Assembly: GCF_000019905.1 (NCBI RefSeq)
Contig: NC_010556.1
Coordinates: forward strand, 2,320,001-2,384,000
Direction: 5' to 3'
From: Exiguobacterium artemiae 255-15
GTDB taxonomy: Bacteria; Bacillota; Bacilli; Exiguobacteriales; Exiguobacteriaceae
DNA length: 64,000 bases
Position numbers and translations under genes: made by a program. A model generated the notes under the pieces. That model saw only the letters and a program-made list of their open reading frames with translations. It was not told the DNA's origin and did not search any database. This document shows, in pieces, positions 7,360-15,256 of the stretch (the first letter of the stretch is position 1; each line of letters opens with the position of its first letter).

Positions 7360-8303
7360 TGCAGTTCCTCCTCTACACATTTCTCTAAGATTTCCATCGC
7401 TTCCGTCGAACCGCAACTGACACGGAAGGCTCCGTCAAACAAACGGATCCGCAGTCCGGCGTTGGCACAACGTTCGGTGAAGCGTTCAGCTTGATCGTAT
7501 TCGACGTAAACAAAATTCGCAGCACTCGGGTACGTTCTACCAAGCGGTTCGACCAGACGGGCAATCGTGTCCCGGCTCGCGAACGTCTCTTCCAAGACGA
7601 GATCCAGTTCCGGCTCTGCCATGATGGCAATCCCGACCGCAGCCGAGAGTCCAGAAACGTTATACGGCGACTTGATTGATTCGACTTCCGCGACGACCTG
7701 TTCACTCGCAATCAGGAAGCCGAGTCGCAAGGACGCGAGGCCAAACGCTTTCGACAACGTCCGGAGAATGATCGCGTTCGGATACTCGTCGAGTAAACCG
7801 ACCATCGATTGCTCAAAGGCAAAGTCGATGTAAGCTTCATCAATCACGACATATTTTCCACTGTCGAGCAATCGGCGGACATCCGCTTCCTTGCGTAAAA
7901 TCCCCGACGGATTATGCGGGTGACTGAGGAAGATGATGTTGCCCGGTGCAGCGAGCAGTCCGTCGACATCGAGTGCCATCCCGTCGAGCAACGGGACTTT
8001 ACTGAAGTCGGCCCGTGCGCGGTCGGCATAAAACTGATACATGACGAAGTCTGGTTGCGAGGCGATGACCGGTGACTCTGGACCGGCGTAGCGGGCACAG
8101 AGGTAGCCAATCAGTTCATCGGAGCCATTCCCGGCCACGAGTTGCGTCGGACGGACACCGGCATAGGCGCTGTACGATGCTTTCGCTTGGTCGATGACTT
8201 CGACCGGGTATTCATTGATCGGAAACGTCTCGACGAGTTGTTTGATCGTCTCGATTCCAACCCGGCTGTGTGCCGTAAATCGTTCGTTTTGGTGTAATCG
8301 CAT
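7332..8303 (-). CDS. hisC: Histidinol-phosphate aminotransferase
   Basis: 323-residue PLP enzyme of fold type I that transaminates imidazole acetol phosphate with glutamate. The Schiff-base lysine lies in RTLSKAFGLASLRLGF (about residues 182-197). NGSDELIGYL, NPHNPSG-like HPHNPSGI and VIDEAYIDFA are conserved, and the C-terminal FRVSCGS has the substrate-binding Arg. It is 25-30 residues shorter than most HisC proteins because the protein starts directly at MRLHQNE, but the active site is complete. The start overlaps the hisD stop by one base (TGATG). Confidence 0.95.
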   Translation of the reverse strand: MRLHQNERFTAHSRVGIETIKQLVETFPINEYPVEVIDQAKASYSAYAGVRPTQLVAGNGSDELIGYLCARYAGPESPVIASQPDFVMYQFYADRARADFSKVPLLDGMALDVDGLLAAPGNIIFLSHPHNPSGILRKEADVRRLLDSGKYVVIDEAYIDFAFEQSMVGLLDEYPNAIILRTLSKAFGLASLRLGFLIASEQVVAEVESIKSPYNVSGLSAAVGIAIMAEPELDLVLEETFASRDTIARLVEPLGRTYPSAANFVYVEYDQAERFTERCANAGLRIRLFDGAFRVSCGSTEAMEILEKCVEEELQCVVGQVNE

Positions 8304-9520
8304 CAGTTCTCCCTCACTTCTATCGCTTGTGCGTGTGCTTCGAGTCCTTCGACCCGGGCAACGGTTTTCGCGGCATTGGCTAGTCGAGCGACACCTTCCC
8401 GCGTCGCTTCGAGCATCGTCTGGTGACGTAAGAACGTTCGTGCCGATAAGCCGGACGCAAAGCGGGCTGTCCCGGATGTTGGTAAGACGTGGTTCGTCCC
8501 GGCGACGTAATCGCCCAGCGTTTCCGGTGTTTCATGTCCGAGGAAAATCATCCCCGCGTGACGGATCAACTTGACGACCTCTTGCGGGTTCGCGACAGCG
8601 AGCTCCAAGTGTTCGGCTGCCAAGCGGTTGGCTTCTTCAATCGCATCATCAAGTGAGGCAACGAAGACACCACCGTTTTCCATCGCCCGGCGTGCAATCT
8701 CCTGGCGCGGTAACTGTTGCAGCCGGCGTTCAATGTTCGCATCGACGTCCGCTTTCATCGCTTCCGTCGGGACAAAGGCAATCGCAACCGCATCCCGGTC
8801 GTGTTCTGCTTGTGCGAGGAGATCCGCAGCAATCCGGTCCGGATGCGCCGTCTCATCAGCGATGACGACGACTTCCGACGGTCCGGCGACCGAGTCGATG
8901 CCGACGATGCCGTAGACTTGACGTTTCGCTTCGGCAACAAACCGGTTACCCGGTCCGACGATCAAATCAACTGCTTGAATCGATTCCGTACCGAACGTCA
9001 AGGCAGCGACGGCTTGGGCGCCACCGATCGTATAGATTTCTGTCACACCGGCAATTTTCGCCGCGACCAATACTTCCATGCTGAGTCCAGTGACCGGTGT
9101 CACCATGACGACCCGCTCGACGCCGGCGACTTTAGCCGGAATCGCGTTCATCAGGACGGTCGACGGATAACTTGCTGCTCCACCCGGGACATAAATCCCG
9201 ACCGAGTCAACCGGAACAAACCGTTGGCGACGGGTGACGTCCGCTTCGACGAGCTCGATGTCGGACGGCAATTCTTGTTCGTGCCACTCAACGAGTCGAG
9301 TCGCCATCAGTTTTAACGAGTCGACCAGATTCGGATCGGCTTGATCAAACGCTTCTTGAATCTTCGTTTCATCCAAACGGAAGTCTGTCAAATCAACACG
9401 GTCAAATTCACTTGTATAGCGACGAACGGCTGCATCGCCGTCGTTTGCCACTTGTTCCAGAATCGACCGGACGGCTTGCTCCGTCTCGCGGTCGACACTG
9501 AAGTTTTTTGTCGTTGCCAT
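8303..9520 (-). CDS. hisD: Histidinol dehydrogenase
   Basis: 405-residue zinc, NAD-dependent enzyme catalysing the last two oxidations from histidinol to histidine. YVPGGAASYPSTVLMNAIPAKVAG (about residues 105-128) and VDSVAGPSEVVVIADE are family hallmarks; AQAEHDRDA and the GAVNHVLPTSGTARF-like segment GTNHVLPTSGTARF carry zinc and catalytic His residues. The start is the ATG at 9520 overlapping the hisG stop by one base (TAATG), 10 nt after AAGGAG. The frame continues upstream to 9592, but that part overlaps hisG and is not HisD-like. Confidence 0.96.
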   Translation of the reverse strand: MATTKNFSVDRETEQAVRSILEQVANDGDAAVRRYTSEFDRVDLTDFRLDETKIQEAFDQADPNLVDSLKLMATRLVEWHEQELPSDIELVEADVTRRQRFVPVDSVGIYVPGGAASYPSTVLMNAIPAKVAGVERVVMVTPVTGLSMEVLVAAKIAGVTEIYTIGGAQAVAALTFGTESIQAVDLIVGPGNRFVAEAKRQVYGIVGIDSVAGPSEVVVIADETAHPDRIAADLLAQAEHDRDAVAIAFVPTEAMKADVDANIERRLQQLPRQEIARRAMENGGVFVASLDDAIEEANRLAAEHLELAVANPQEVVKLIRHAGMIFLGHETPETLGDYVAGTNHVLPTSGTARFASGLSARTFLRHQTMLEATREGVARLANAAKTVARVEGLEAHAQAIEVREN

Positions 9521-10128
9521 TACCGTGTCACTCCTTCTGTCAGCTGTTCGAGTAATTGAATCACTTCGACGCGTTTGCGTTTCAACGTCCACTCGCTTGT
9601 AAAGAATCGGGCGTTGATATCGATGATTTTTTCATATTCGTTGAGACCGTTCGCCCGGAGTGTTTCACCCGTTTCAACGATATCGACGATCGCATCGGCA
9701 AGACCGAGCAATGGTGCCAGTTCAACCGAACCGTTCAGCGGCACGATATCGACATCGACACCAAGTTCACTGAAGTAACGTTTCGCGATGACCGGATATT
9801 TGGTCGCAATCCGGACCCGGCGTCCGCCTTCGAACTGCAACGGCTCTTTCGCACAAACCGACATCCGGCAAATCCCGAATGGCAGTTCGGCCAGTTCCGA
9901 CAATTCCTGATCCGATTCGAGCAGGATGTCGCTGCCGGTGATCGCGACGTCGAGGACACCTTGGGCGACGTACGGAATCAAATCCGACCCTTTCATGAAG
10001 ACGAATTCGTGTTCGCCGCGTTTGACGATCAATTCACGTTCAATCGCCCCCCACGTTTCGACGCCCGCTTCTTTTAAATACCTTTCCGTCGTTTTCGACA
10101 GCCGGCCTTTCGTAATCCCAATCCGCAT
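9520..10128 (-). CDS. hisG: ATP phosphoribosyltransferase, short-form catalytic subunit
   Basis: 202-residue enzyme for the first, feedback-controlled step (ATP + PRPP). It is the short form lacking the C-terminal histidine-binding domain, which needs HisZ as partner; hisZ is directly upstream with no spacer. The periplasmic-binding-like fold shows ITGSDILLES and the PRPP loop ADAIVDIVETGETLRANGL (about residues 145-163). The stop codon of hisZ and this ATG are adjacent. Confidence 0.96.
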   Translation of the reverse strand: MRIGITKGRLSKTTERYLKEAGVETWGAIERELIVKRGEHEFVFMKGSDLIPYVAQGVLDVAITGSDILLESDQELSELAELPFGICRMSVCAKEPLQFEGGRRVRIATKYPVIAKRYFSELGVDVDIVPLNGSVELAPLLGLADAIVDIVETGETLRANGLNEYEKIIDINARFFTSEWTLKRKRVEVIQLLEQLTEGVTR

Positions 10129-10950
10129 TTAGAGCACCTCCGCGAGTCGTTCGACGGAAAATCCGATCCCGAACGCTTGTTGTTCCTGACCAAATTGTTC
10201 GTACAGCCGGTCGTATCGTCCTCCGACCAACACCGGCTCGGTCACACCTTCGATGAAACCGTGGATCGTCACGCCATCATAGTATGTCTGCAGCCCCATC
10301 TGTCCGAAGTCGAGATCGGCATTGACGGCGTCCGCTAAATCAATGACGGCATTCAAGCGGGTTTCGTCGACATACGGCAAAATCTGTTCCGCCCCTTCGC
10401 GACCAAACAAGAGCGGGAGTTTCGCAAGCAAGGCATCATCGAGTTCCCGGGCAATCCGTTTCAGTTCGATGACGTTCCGTAACCGCAACATCTGTGTCAC
10501 TTGATCCCGCAGGTGGTGATCACCGACCCGCGTTTCAATCAGGTGTTCAATCAATCCGGCGTCGCCGATCGACAACGTCACTTCTTTTCCCGTCAACTCT
10601 TCGACGAGTCGGACGGCAAGCTGAATCGCTTCGACTTCCGCGATGACACCGCGTTCTTCAAAACCAACCTGGAACTTCTCTTCCGGCTGGAAAACCGATC
10701 CGCTGTAAAAGACCCGTTTATATTGTTCGCGGCCCCGCTCACTGAGCGCCCGCGCGACACTTGTCGTAAAATCCATCCGAATTTGTTCCCGGCCACCGAC
10801 TTCTTCAATTAAAGGGGTGATTAATCGGGTATAGTTAGATTGTTCGAGTCCATCCTCGAGTTGGCGGATGACACGTTGCAGGCGTTCAGCTGATGGCCCG
10901 ACGTAGTCCGTCGCCCCGTCTTTGAGTCGAATCGTAGAAAATGATTGCAT
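10129..10950 (-). CDS. hisZ: ATP phosphoribosyltransferase regulatory subunit HisZ
   Basis: 273-residue paralogue of histidyl-tRNA synthetase core that activates and regulates HisG. Recognisable class II synthetase motifs are MDFTTSVARALSER (motif 2 region, about residues 59-72), VFYSGSVFQPE, and at the end GGRYDRLYEQFG plus GIGFSVERL (motif 3). It is much shorter than the usual 380-400 residues: the protein ends right after motif 3, so the C-terminal region is missing. AAAGGAG lies 8 nt before the ATG. First gene of the his operon. Confidence 0.92.
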   Translation of the reverse strand: MQSFSTIRLKDGATDYVGPSAERLQRVIRQLEDGLEQSNYTRLITPLIEEVGGREQIRMDFTTSVARALSERGREQYKRVFYSGSVFQPEEKFQVGFEERGVIAEVEAIQLAVRLVEELTGKEVTLSIGDAGLIEHLIETRVGDHHLRDQVTQMLRLRNVIELKRIARELDDALLAKLPLLFGREGAEQILPYVDETRLNAVIDLADAVNADLDFGQMGLQTYYDGVTIHGFIEGVTEPVLVGGRYDRLYEQFGQEQQAFGIGFSVERLAEVL

Positions 10951-11003
10951 GTCGCCACTCCTTTATCTTGTTATCACTGTACCATGCTAAATTATTTAAC
11001 GAT

Positions 11004-11033
11004 AAGATACCTTTTTTGTGGTTTGATTGTCAA
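11004..11033 (-). promoter_or_regulatory. his operon sigma-A promoter
   Basis: Minus strand TTGACA (11028-11033), 18-nt spacer, TATCTT (11004-11009). The leader to hisZ is only about 45-50 nt, which leaves no room for a T-box. Confidence 0.72.
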
Positions 11034-11081
11034 TCCTTTTGCCTGTTTTCGTACTGAAAAAAACATATTGGAGGTTTTGTC

Positions 11082-11876
11082 ATGCAATTGATTAAATGGG
11101 ACGGTCACGTCCACAGCCCGTATTGTCCGCACGGAACAAAGGATCCACTTGAAGCGTATATCGAACGCGCCCTGGTACAAGGTCTCGAACGGATCAGCTT
11201 CACCGAGCACGCTCCGCTTCCGGAAGGACTCGTCGATCCGGCACCCGACAACGATTCCGGGATGTCGTTTGCGACAGCCGAACGCTACATCGAAGAACTG
11301 AAGACGTTACGCGACACATACAAAAACGATATCGACATCCGGATCGGGATGGAGTTTGACTACTGGGAACATGACGTCGACGGCACGCGCGACATCATCG
11401 CCCGTTACGGTCCCGAGCTGACGGACGGCATCCTGTCGCTCCATTACCTCTGGATCGAGGACCGGTATTACATGGTCGACTTCAGCAAAGAAAGTTTTGG
11501 TGAGATCGTCACGGCGACAGGCAGTGTCACGGCGGCTCATGAACGCTATTACGAAGGTATCCAGGCACTCGTCATGACGAACCTCGGCACGCATCAACCA
11601 AAACGTCTAGGTCACCTGACGTTGCCGACGAAGTTCATTCAAGCTTATCCGCTCGAGCAGACGCCGGCAAACTTGGATGAGACGGTTCGGAAAATCCGGC
11701 AGGCCGACTTTACGCTCGATCTCAATACGGCAGGATTGCGGAAACCGTTGTGCGGTCTTTCCTATCCTTACCCGGAACTCCTACAACTCACGCAGTCTTT
11801 AGGGATTCCGCTCGTTTACGGATCAGATGCGCATTTGGCGAAAGACGTCGGGGCTGATTTTGACATGAAGTGGTAA
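11082..11876 (+). CDS. hisJ: Histidinol-phosphatase, PHP family
   Basis: 264-residue metal-dependent phosphatase that makes histidinol, the step missing from the adjacent operon. WDGHVHSPYCPHG (residues 6-18) is PHP motif I with the HxH ligands. FTEHAPLP (motif II), GMEFDYWEHD (motif III) and YGSDAHLAKDVG near the C-terminus (motif IV) complete the metal centre. The length matches B. subtilis HisJ (about 268 aa). TTGGAGG lies 7-8 nt before the ATG. It is divergent from hisZ, so the whole pathway is here on two transcripts. Confidence 0.93.
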   Translation: MQLIKWDGHVHSPYCPHGTKDPLEAYIERALVQGLERISFTEHAPLPEGLVDPAPDNDSGMSFATAERYIEELKTLRDTYKNDIDIRIGMEFDYWEHDVDGTRDIIARYGPELTDGILSLHYLWIEDRYYMVDFSKESFGEIVTATGSVTAAHERYYEGIQALVMTNLGTHQPKRLGHLTLPTKFIQAYPLEQTPANLDETVRKIRQADFTLDLNTAGLRKPLCGLSYPYPELLQLTQSLGIPLVYGSDAHLAKDVGADFDMKW

Positions 11877-11890
11877 GACATTAAATATGT

Positions 11891-11951
11891 AAAAAAAGAA
11901 TCGCTCGTTTTCATCAACTCTGTCAGGAGATGCGGGAAACGGCGATTTTTT
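11891..11951. terminator. Convergent terminator hisJ / lipoprotein gene
   Basis: AATCGC(T)CGTTTTC pairs with GGGAAACGGCGATT and is flanked by A7 on the left and T7 on the right, so it can end transcripts from both directions. Confidence 0.75.
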
Positions 11952-12718
11952 TATTCTGCTTCAGGATACGGAAACAATCCTGAGTTCACGGAAGGCAATG
12001 ATTCCGCAAGTATTTTAAGACTGGCAAGCGGGACGTTACCACCTAAGAGAACCGTCTGTTCGCCATCCTGATAAGACAAGCTGGCTTCCCGCCTCGTCTC
12101 GTGGGTGTATGCTGTGATGCCATTTGATAATGTCACACTTGCTGACCGCTTATCGTCGATCGTCTGCTGTGACAGCTTCGAGACTGTGATAATAGACTGT
12201 TTCCCGGTAAACGTCCACGTGGTCGAAGCGTCTTTTTCGTCATTCCAGACCATTTCATTTTTCTTAAACGTTTGAAACGGAAGCTTCAAGCCACGTGATT
12301 TCGAACGTTCGGACTTACTTGGACCTGCCACTGGAAGAATCCCGGTTAATGTCCAGCGATTAGACCGTTCGTAAAATAAGATGATGTAATTATTCTGTGC
12401 TTTCGGTGCATGCAGACTGACAACCGCTTTTTGACCGAGAATTGCTTCCGACAAGACATCGTCTTCGGTCGGGACAGCCGTTTGTCCATTTTTAAATGTC
12501 AGTTGAATCTGTTCGACGGCCGCTTTTCCCGGTGTATCCGCATCTTTCGATGGCTCTTTGATTAAAAATTCCTCCACCTCATTTTTTTCTTTAACTGGTT
12601 TTACTGATTTAACGTCAGCAGGCGGTTTCACGACAGGTTCTTCCGTCTCAGACATGCATCCCGACAGGAGACAACTGCTGATCAATACGATGATTGTCAT
12701 CGGCTTTACAAAACGCAT
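11951..12718 (-). CDS. Predicted lipoprotein, unknown function
   Basis: 255-residue secreted protein. The first 20 residues form a signal peptide with lipobox LSGC, Cys at residue 21, so it should be diacylated and anchored outside the membrane; Lgt is encoded in this window. After an acidic, Pro/Lys-rich linker (about 24-65) comes a beta-rich part with LTFKNGQTAVPTEDD and YSDGEQ-like segments; GerMN- or DUF-type extracellular folds are possible but not established. GGAGG precedes the ATG by about 8 nt. I do not recognise the family. Confidence 0.7.
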   Translation of the reverse strand: MRFVKPMTIIVLISSCLLSGCMSETEEPVVKPPADVKSVKPVKEKNEVEEFLIKEPSKDADTPGKAAVEQIQLTFKNGQTAVPTEDDVLSEAILGQKAVVSLHAPKAQNNYIILFYERSNRWTLTGILPVAGPSKSERSKSRGLKLPFQTFKKNEMVWNDEKDASTTWTFTGKQSIITVSKLSQQTIDDKRSASVTLSNGITAYTHETRREASLSYQDGEQTVLLGGNVPLASLKILAESLPSVNSGLFPYPEAE

Positions 12719-12825
12719 TCCCCGTCCTCCTTTCTACCCCTTCGTTTCTCTCATTATTACAAGTCGATTCTTTCTGTCATCCGAATAAACTCACACAAAT
12801 GGGAATACCTTTTTGAAAATTATAC

Positions 12826-12866
12826 CAAAAAGACCGGCAAACGTGTCACACACGTCTACCGGTCTT
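12826..12866 (-). terminator. hxlAB terminator
   Basis: AAGACCGG (12830-12837) pairs with CCGGTCTT (12859-12866), extended by ACGTGT/ACACGT. It is followed on the minus strand by TTTTTGG. Confidence 0.85.
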
Positions 12867-12876
12867 ATGATTTCTT

Positions 12877-13425
12877 CTATTCCAAATTAGCATGTTTGCC
12901 GTACATCGTTTGTGAATCAAGTTGTTTCGCCGCCATGATGTGAAGAATCAATGCGTCGTAAAACAGCAACATCGTTTGTTCAAACAATGATCCCATCGGC
13001 TGAACCGTTTCATCCGCCGTGGCTGTTCGCTCTTTCGGCACTCCCGGCAGTTTGACGGTTAAGTCCGCTAACTTCGCCAGTGTCGACGTCGGCTCAATCG
13101 TGACGACCGCGACGGTTCCACCGATCTGTTTCGCCTTCTCGACGATCGGGACGAGTGTTTTCGTCTCACCGGATCCTGATCCGATGATCAGCAAGTCTCC
13201 TTCACGCAAGTTCGCTGTAACCGTCTCACCGACGACGTACGCATCGAAGTTCATGTGCATCAGGCGCATGACAAACGCTTTGCCCATCAAGCCGGAGCGA
13301 CCGGCTCCAGCGAGAAAGATCCGGTCTGCCTTCAGAACGGCTTCGGCGAGTTGCGTCGTCTCGGCTTGATCAATCGCTTCGACCGTCGACGTCAGCTCTT
13401 GTAAAATCGTTTGAATATGTGTCAT
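12877..13425 (-). CDS. hxlB: 6-phospho-3-hexuloisomerase
   Basis: 182-residue SIS-domain enzyme that converts hexulose 6-phosphate to fructose 6-phosphate, the second step of the ribulose monophosphate route. FLAGAGRSGLMGKAFVMRLMH (about residues 32-52) and DLLIIGSGSGETKTLVPI (72-89) are the phosphosugar-binding loops. The length equals the family norm. It starts one base after the hxlA stop, so the two are cotranscribed. The pair detoxifies formaldehyde by fixing it into central sugar metabolism. Confidence 0.95.
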   Translation of the reverse strand: MTHIQTILQELTSTVEAIDQAETTQLAEAVLKADRIFLAGAGRSGLMGKAFVMRLMHMNFDAYVVGETVTANLREGDLLIIGSGSGETKTLVPIVEKAKQIGGTVAVVTIEPTSTLAKLADLTVKLPGVPKERTATADETVQPMGSLFEQTMLLFYDALILHIMAAKQLDSQTMYGKHANLE

Positions 13426-14064
13426 TTACGCCTCTTGCAGCATCCGACGCATCGTTGACGCTGTTCCTTGTTTGTCGTCTTGTCCGGTAATTCCGCCACC
13501 GACGATGATGAGGTCTGGGCGTGCTGCGATGACTTCCGGTAATGTCTCCATCTTGATGCCGCCCGCAACTGCTGTTTTTGCATTTTTAACAACTGATTTG
13601 ATTGTTGCGAGATCCTCGAACGAGTTCTGACCGACGGCTTGAAGATCGTAACCTGTGTGGACACAGATGTAGTCAACACCGAGTTCATCAAGTTCTTTCG
13701 CACGTGTCGCGATATCTTTGACAGCAATCATATCAACCAAAATCTTCTTGCCTGATTTTTTCGCTTCTTCAACGGCACCTTGGATCGACATATCTTCGGC
13801 TGCTCCAAGAATCGTCACGATGTCAGCACCGTGTGCGACAGCTTGGCTGACTTCATAGCCGGCAGCATCCATGATTTTTAGGTCGGCGAGAACCGTTAAG
13901 TTCGGGAATGCCGCTTTCATTTCTTTAACGGCACGAAGCCCTTCGTTGATGACGACCGGTGTCCCGATCTCAACGATATCCAAGTTTTCTTCCCCAATTT
14001 CTTTGACTAAAGCGATGGCACCTGCTGTATCTACTAAATCGATTGCTAATTGTAATTTCATCAT
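13426..14064 (-). CDS. hxlA: 3-hexulose-6-phosphate synthase
   Basis: 212-residue (beta/alpha)8 barrel of the OMP decarboxylase superfamily that condenses formaldehyde with ribulose 5-phosphate. LQLAIDLVD (residues 4-12) and VLADLKIMDAAGYE (about 57-70, with the catalytic Asp-x-Lys-x-x-Asp) are diagnostic, and VAGGIKMETLPEV and IVGGGITG bind phosphate. GGGAGAG precedes two adjacent ATG codons (14064 and 14061). Upstream, the promoter has no good -35 box but has HxlR-type direct repeats, so it is probably activator dependent. Confidence 0.95.
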   Translation of the reverse strand: MMKLQLAIDLVDTAGAIALVKEIGEENLDIVEIGTPVVINEGLRAVKEMKAAFPNLTVLADLKIMDAAGYEVSQAVAHGADIVTILGAAEDMSIQGAVEEAKKSGKKILVDMIAVKDIATRAKELDELGVDYICVHTGYDLQAVGQNSFEDLATIKSVVKNAKTAVAGGIKMETLPEVIAARPDLIIVGGGITGQDDKQGTASTMRRMLQEA

Positions 14065-14182
14065 TGATCTCTCCCATTCTTCTCTCTATTTATGAATCCT
14101 GGCACTTCCTTCTGACGTTCGTGAAGGAACATGACTAAATATAATCCTCATAGACGAAATTGGGAAGTACGCACTTTTAATT

Positions 14183-14212
14183 TACATAGTGCGATTTTTC
14201 ATACATAGTGCG
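14183..14212. promoter_or_regulatory. HxlR-type direct repeats
   Basis: TACATAGTGCG occurs at 14183-14193 and 14202-14212, 19 bp apart, with an inverted partial copy GCACT just to the left (14171-14175). It lies between divergent hxlA and hxlR, nearer hxlR. HxlR in B. subtilis binds two sites ahead of hxlAB; that these are the sites is inference. Confidence 0.6.
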
Positions 14213-14265
14213 GAAAAGTATACTGTCGATGACAAGAGGGCTATACTAAAAAAGGAGGTGGGACG

Positions 14266-14631
14266 ATGCCACATTTTGAAGACCGGCAGTTTAACTGTGA
14301 AAAAGAATTGACCCTATCGATCATCGGGGGGAAATGGAAGATGCTGATTCTTTGGCACCTTGGGAAAGAAGGCACCAAACGCTTCGGAGAGCTGAAAAGT
14401 CTGATGCCCGGCATTACGCAACGGATGCTCGTCAATCAGTTACGGGAACTGGAAGATCACCATATCATCCACCGGGAAGTCTATCCGGTCGTTCCGCCGA
14501 AGGTCGAATATTCATTGACGCCACACGGCTACAGCCTGATGCCGATTCTGGATGCGATGTATGACTGGGGCAAGGATTATGCCAAAAATGTCCTCGAAGT
14601 CGAGTTCGAACAACAAAAATTATCCCAATAA
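14266..14631 (+). CDS. hxlR: HxlR, formaldehyde-responsive activator
   Basis: 121-residue winged-helix regulator of the MarR-like HxlR family. [16 protein letters not shown] (about residues 18-33) and [20 protein letters not shown] (39-58) form the helix-turn-helix; [12 protein letters not shown] is the wing. Cys11 and Lys13 (FNCEKEL) match the residues reported in B. subtilis HxlR to form a formaldehyde crosslink, so sensing is probably conserved. AAAGGAGGTGG is the ribosome site. It is divergent from hxlAB, its expected target. Confidence 0.93.
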   Translation: MPHFEDRQFNCEKELTLSIIGGKWKMLILWHLGKEGTKRFGELKSLMPGITQRMLVNQLRELEDHHIIHREVYPVVPPKVEYSLTPHGYSLMPILDAMYDWGKDYAKNVLEVEFEQQKLSQ

Positions 14632-14688
14632 AAAAGATGCTCGTCTGTCCCGTCTCAATCTGAGAGGAGGCAACCGAGCATCTTTTTT
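14630..14688. terminator. Convergent terminator hxlR / acetyltransferase
   Basis: AAAAAAGATGCTCG pairs with CGAGCATCTTTTTT at the two ends of a 59-nt segment, with A and T runs on both sides, so it works in both directions. Confidence 0.85.
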
Positions 14689-15196
14689 AGATTTCTTCTG
14701 TTGTAAAAATCTTCGACATCGCCAGTTCGTCGACGTACTCGCCGTCAATGAACAGCGAGGCAATTCGTGTGCCTTCGATGTTAAAACCAAACTTATGATA
14801 AAGCTCGATTGCCCGCAGGTTATCTTTCCGGACTGTCAGTTCCATCCGGACGAGTCCCGCTTCAACGGCAAAGGCATCGACTGCTTCGAGTAATCCGGCA
14901 CCAAGCCCGCGCCCCGTATAGGCATCGAGCAAGCCGATGACAAGGTTCGCCCGGTGACGGATTCGACTTGGTTTTCCACCGACGACCAGCACATAGCCGA
15001 CAAGTTGTTCATCGACATCGACGACGAAGATATCTGAGTTTGCTGCCTGACCAAATCGTTCAATGAACGCTTCTGCCTGTTCCGTCGACATGCTGCGTTC
15101 TTCCGGTTCATACAACATATATTTCGTTTCCCGATCAATCCGTCGCATCAAGTCCGATAAGGCTTTTCCGTCCATCAAGGTGGCACGTCGTATCAT
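14687..15196 (-). CDS. GNAT family N-acetyltransferase
   Basis: 169-residue acetyl-CoA-dependent transferase. The acetyl-CoA loop is NLVIGLLDAYTGRGLGAGLLEAV (about residues 84-106; core R-G-L-G-A-G), and ELTVRKDNLRAIELYHKFGF (about 118-137) is the motif B region. The full-length GNAT fold is present. The substrate cannot be told from sequence; RimI-like protein and small-molecule acetyltransferases both fit. GGAG lies about 10 nt before the ATG. It has normal base composition, so the foreign island begins to its right. Confidence 0.85.
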   Translation of the reverse strand: MIRRATLMDGKALSDLMRRIDRETKYMLYEPEERSMSTEQAEAFIERFGQAANSDIFVVDVDEQLVGYVLVVGGKPSRIRHRANLVIGLLDAYTGRGLGAGLLEAVDAFAVEAGLVRMELTVRKDNLRAIELYHKFGFNIEGTRIASLFIDGEYVDELAMSKIFTTEEI

Positions 15197-15256
15197 AGAT
15201 GTCAGCTCCGTTTCTTACACTCGATCTTGAGTATAAAACTAACAATATAAGGTAAC

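Noticed and set aside
10951-11081. T-box riboswitch or His leader peptide ahead of hisZ
   Set aside because: Only about 50 nt between promoter and start; no T-box sequence or run of His codons.
15197-15256. Direct repeat of the ssrA 3' end (attachment site) at the left edge of the island
   Set aside because: No copy of the ssrA end found there; only a small palindrome ACTC/GAGT.
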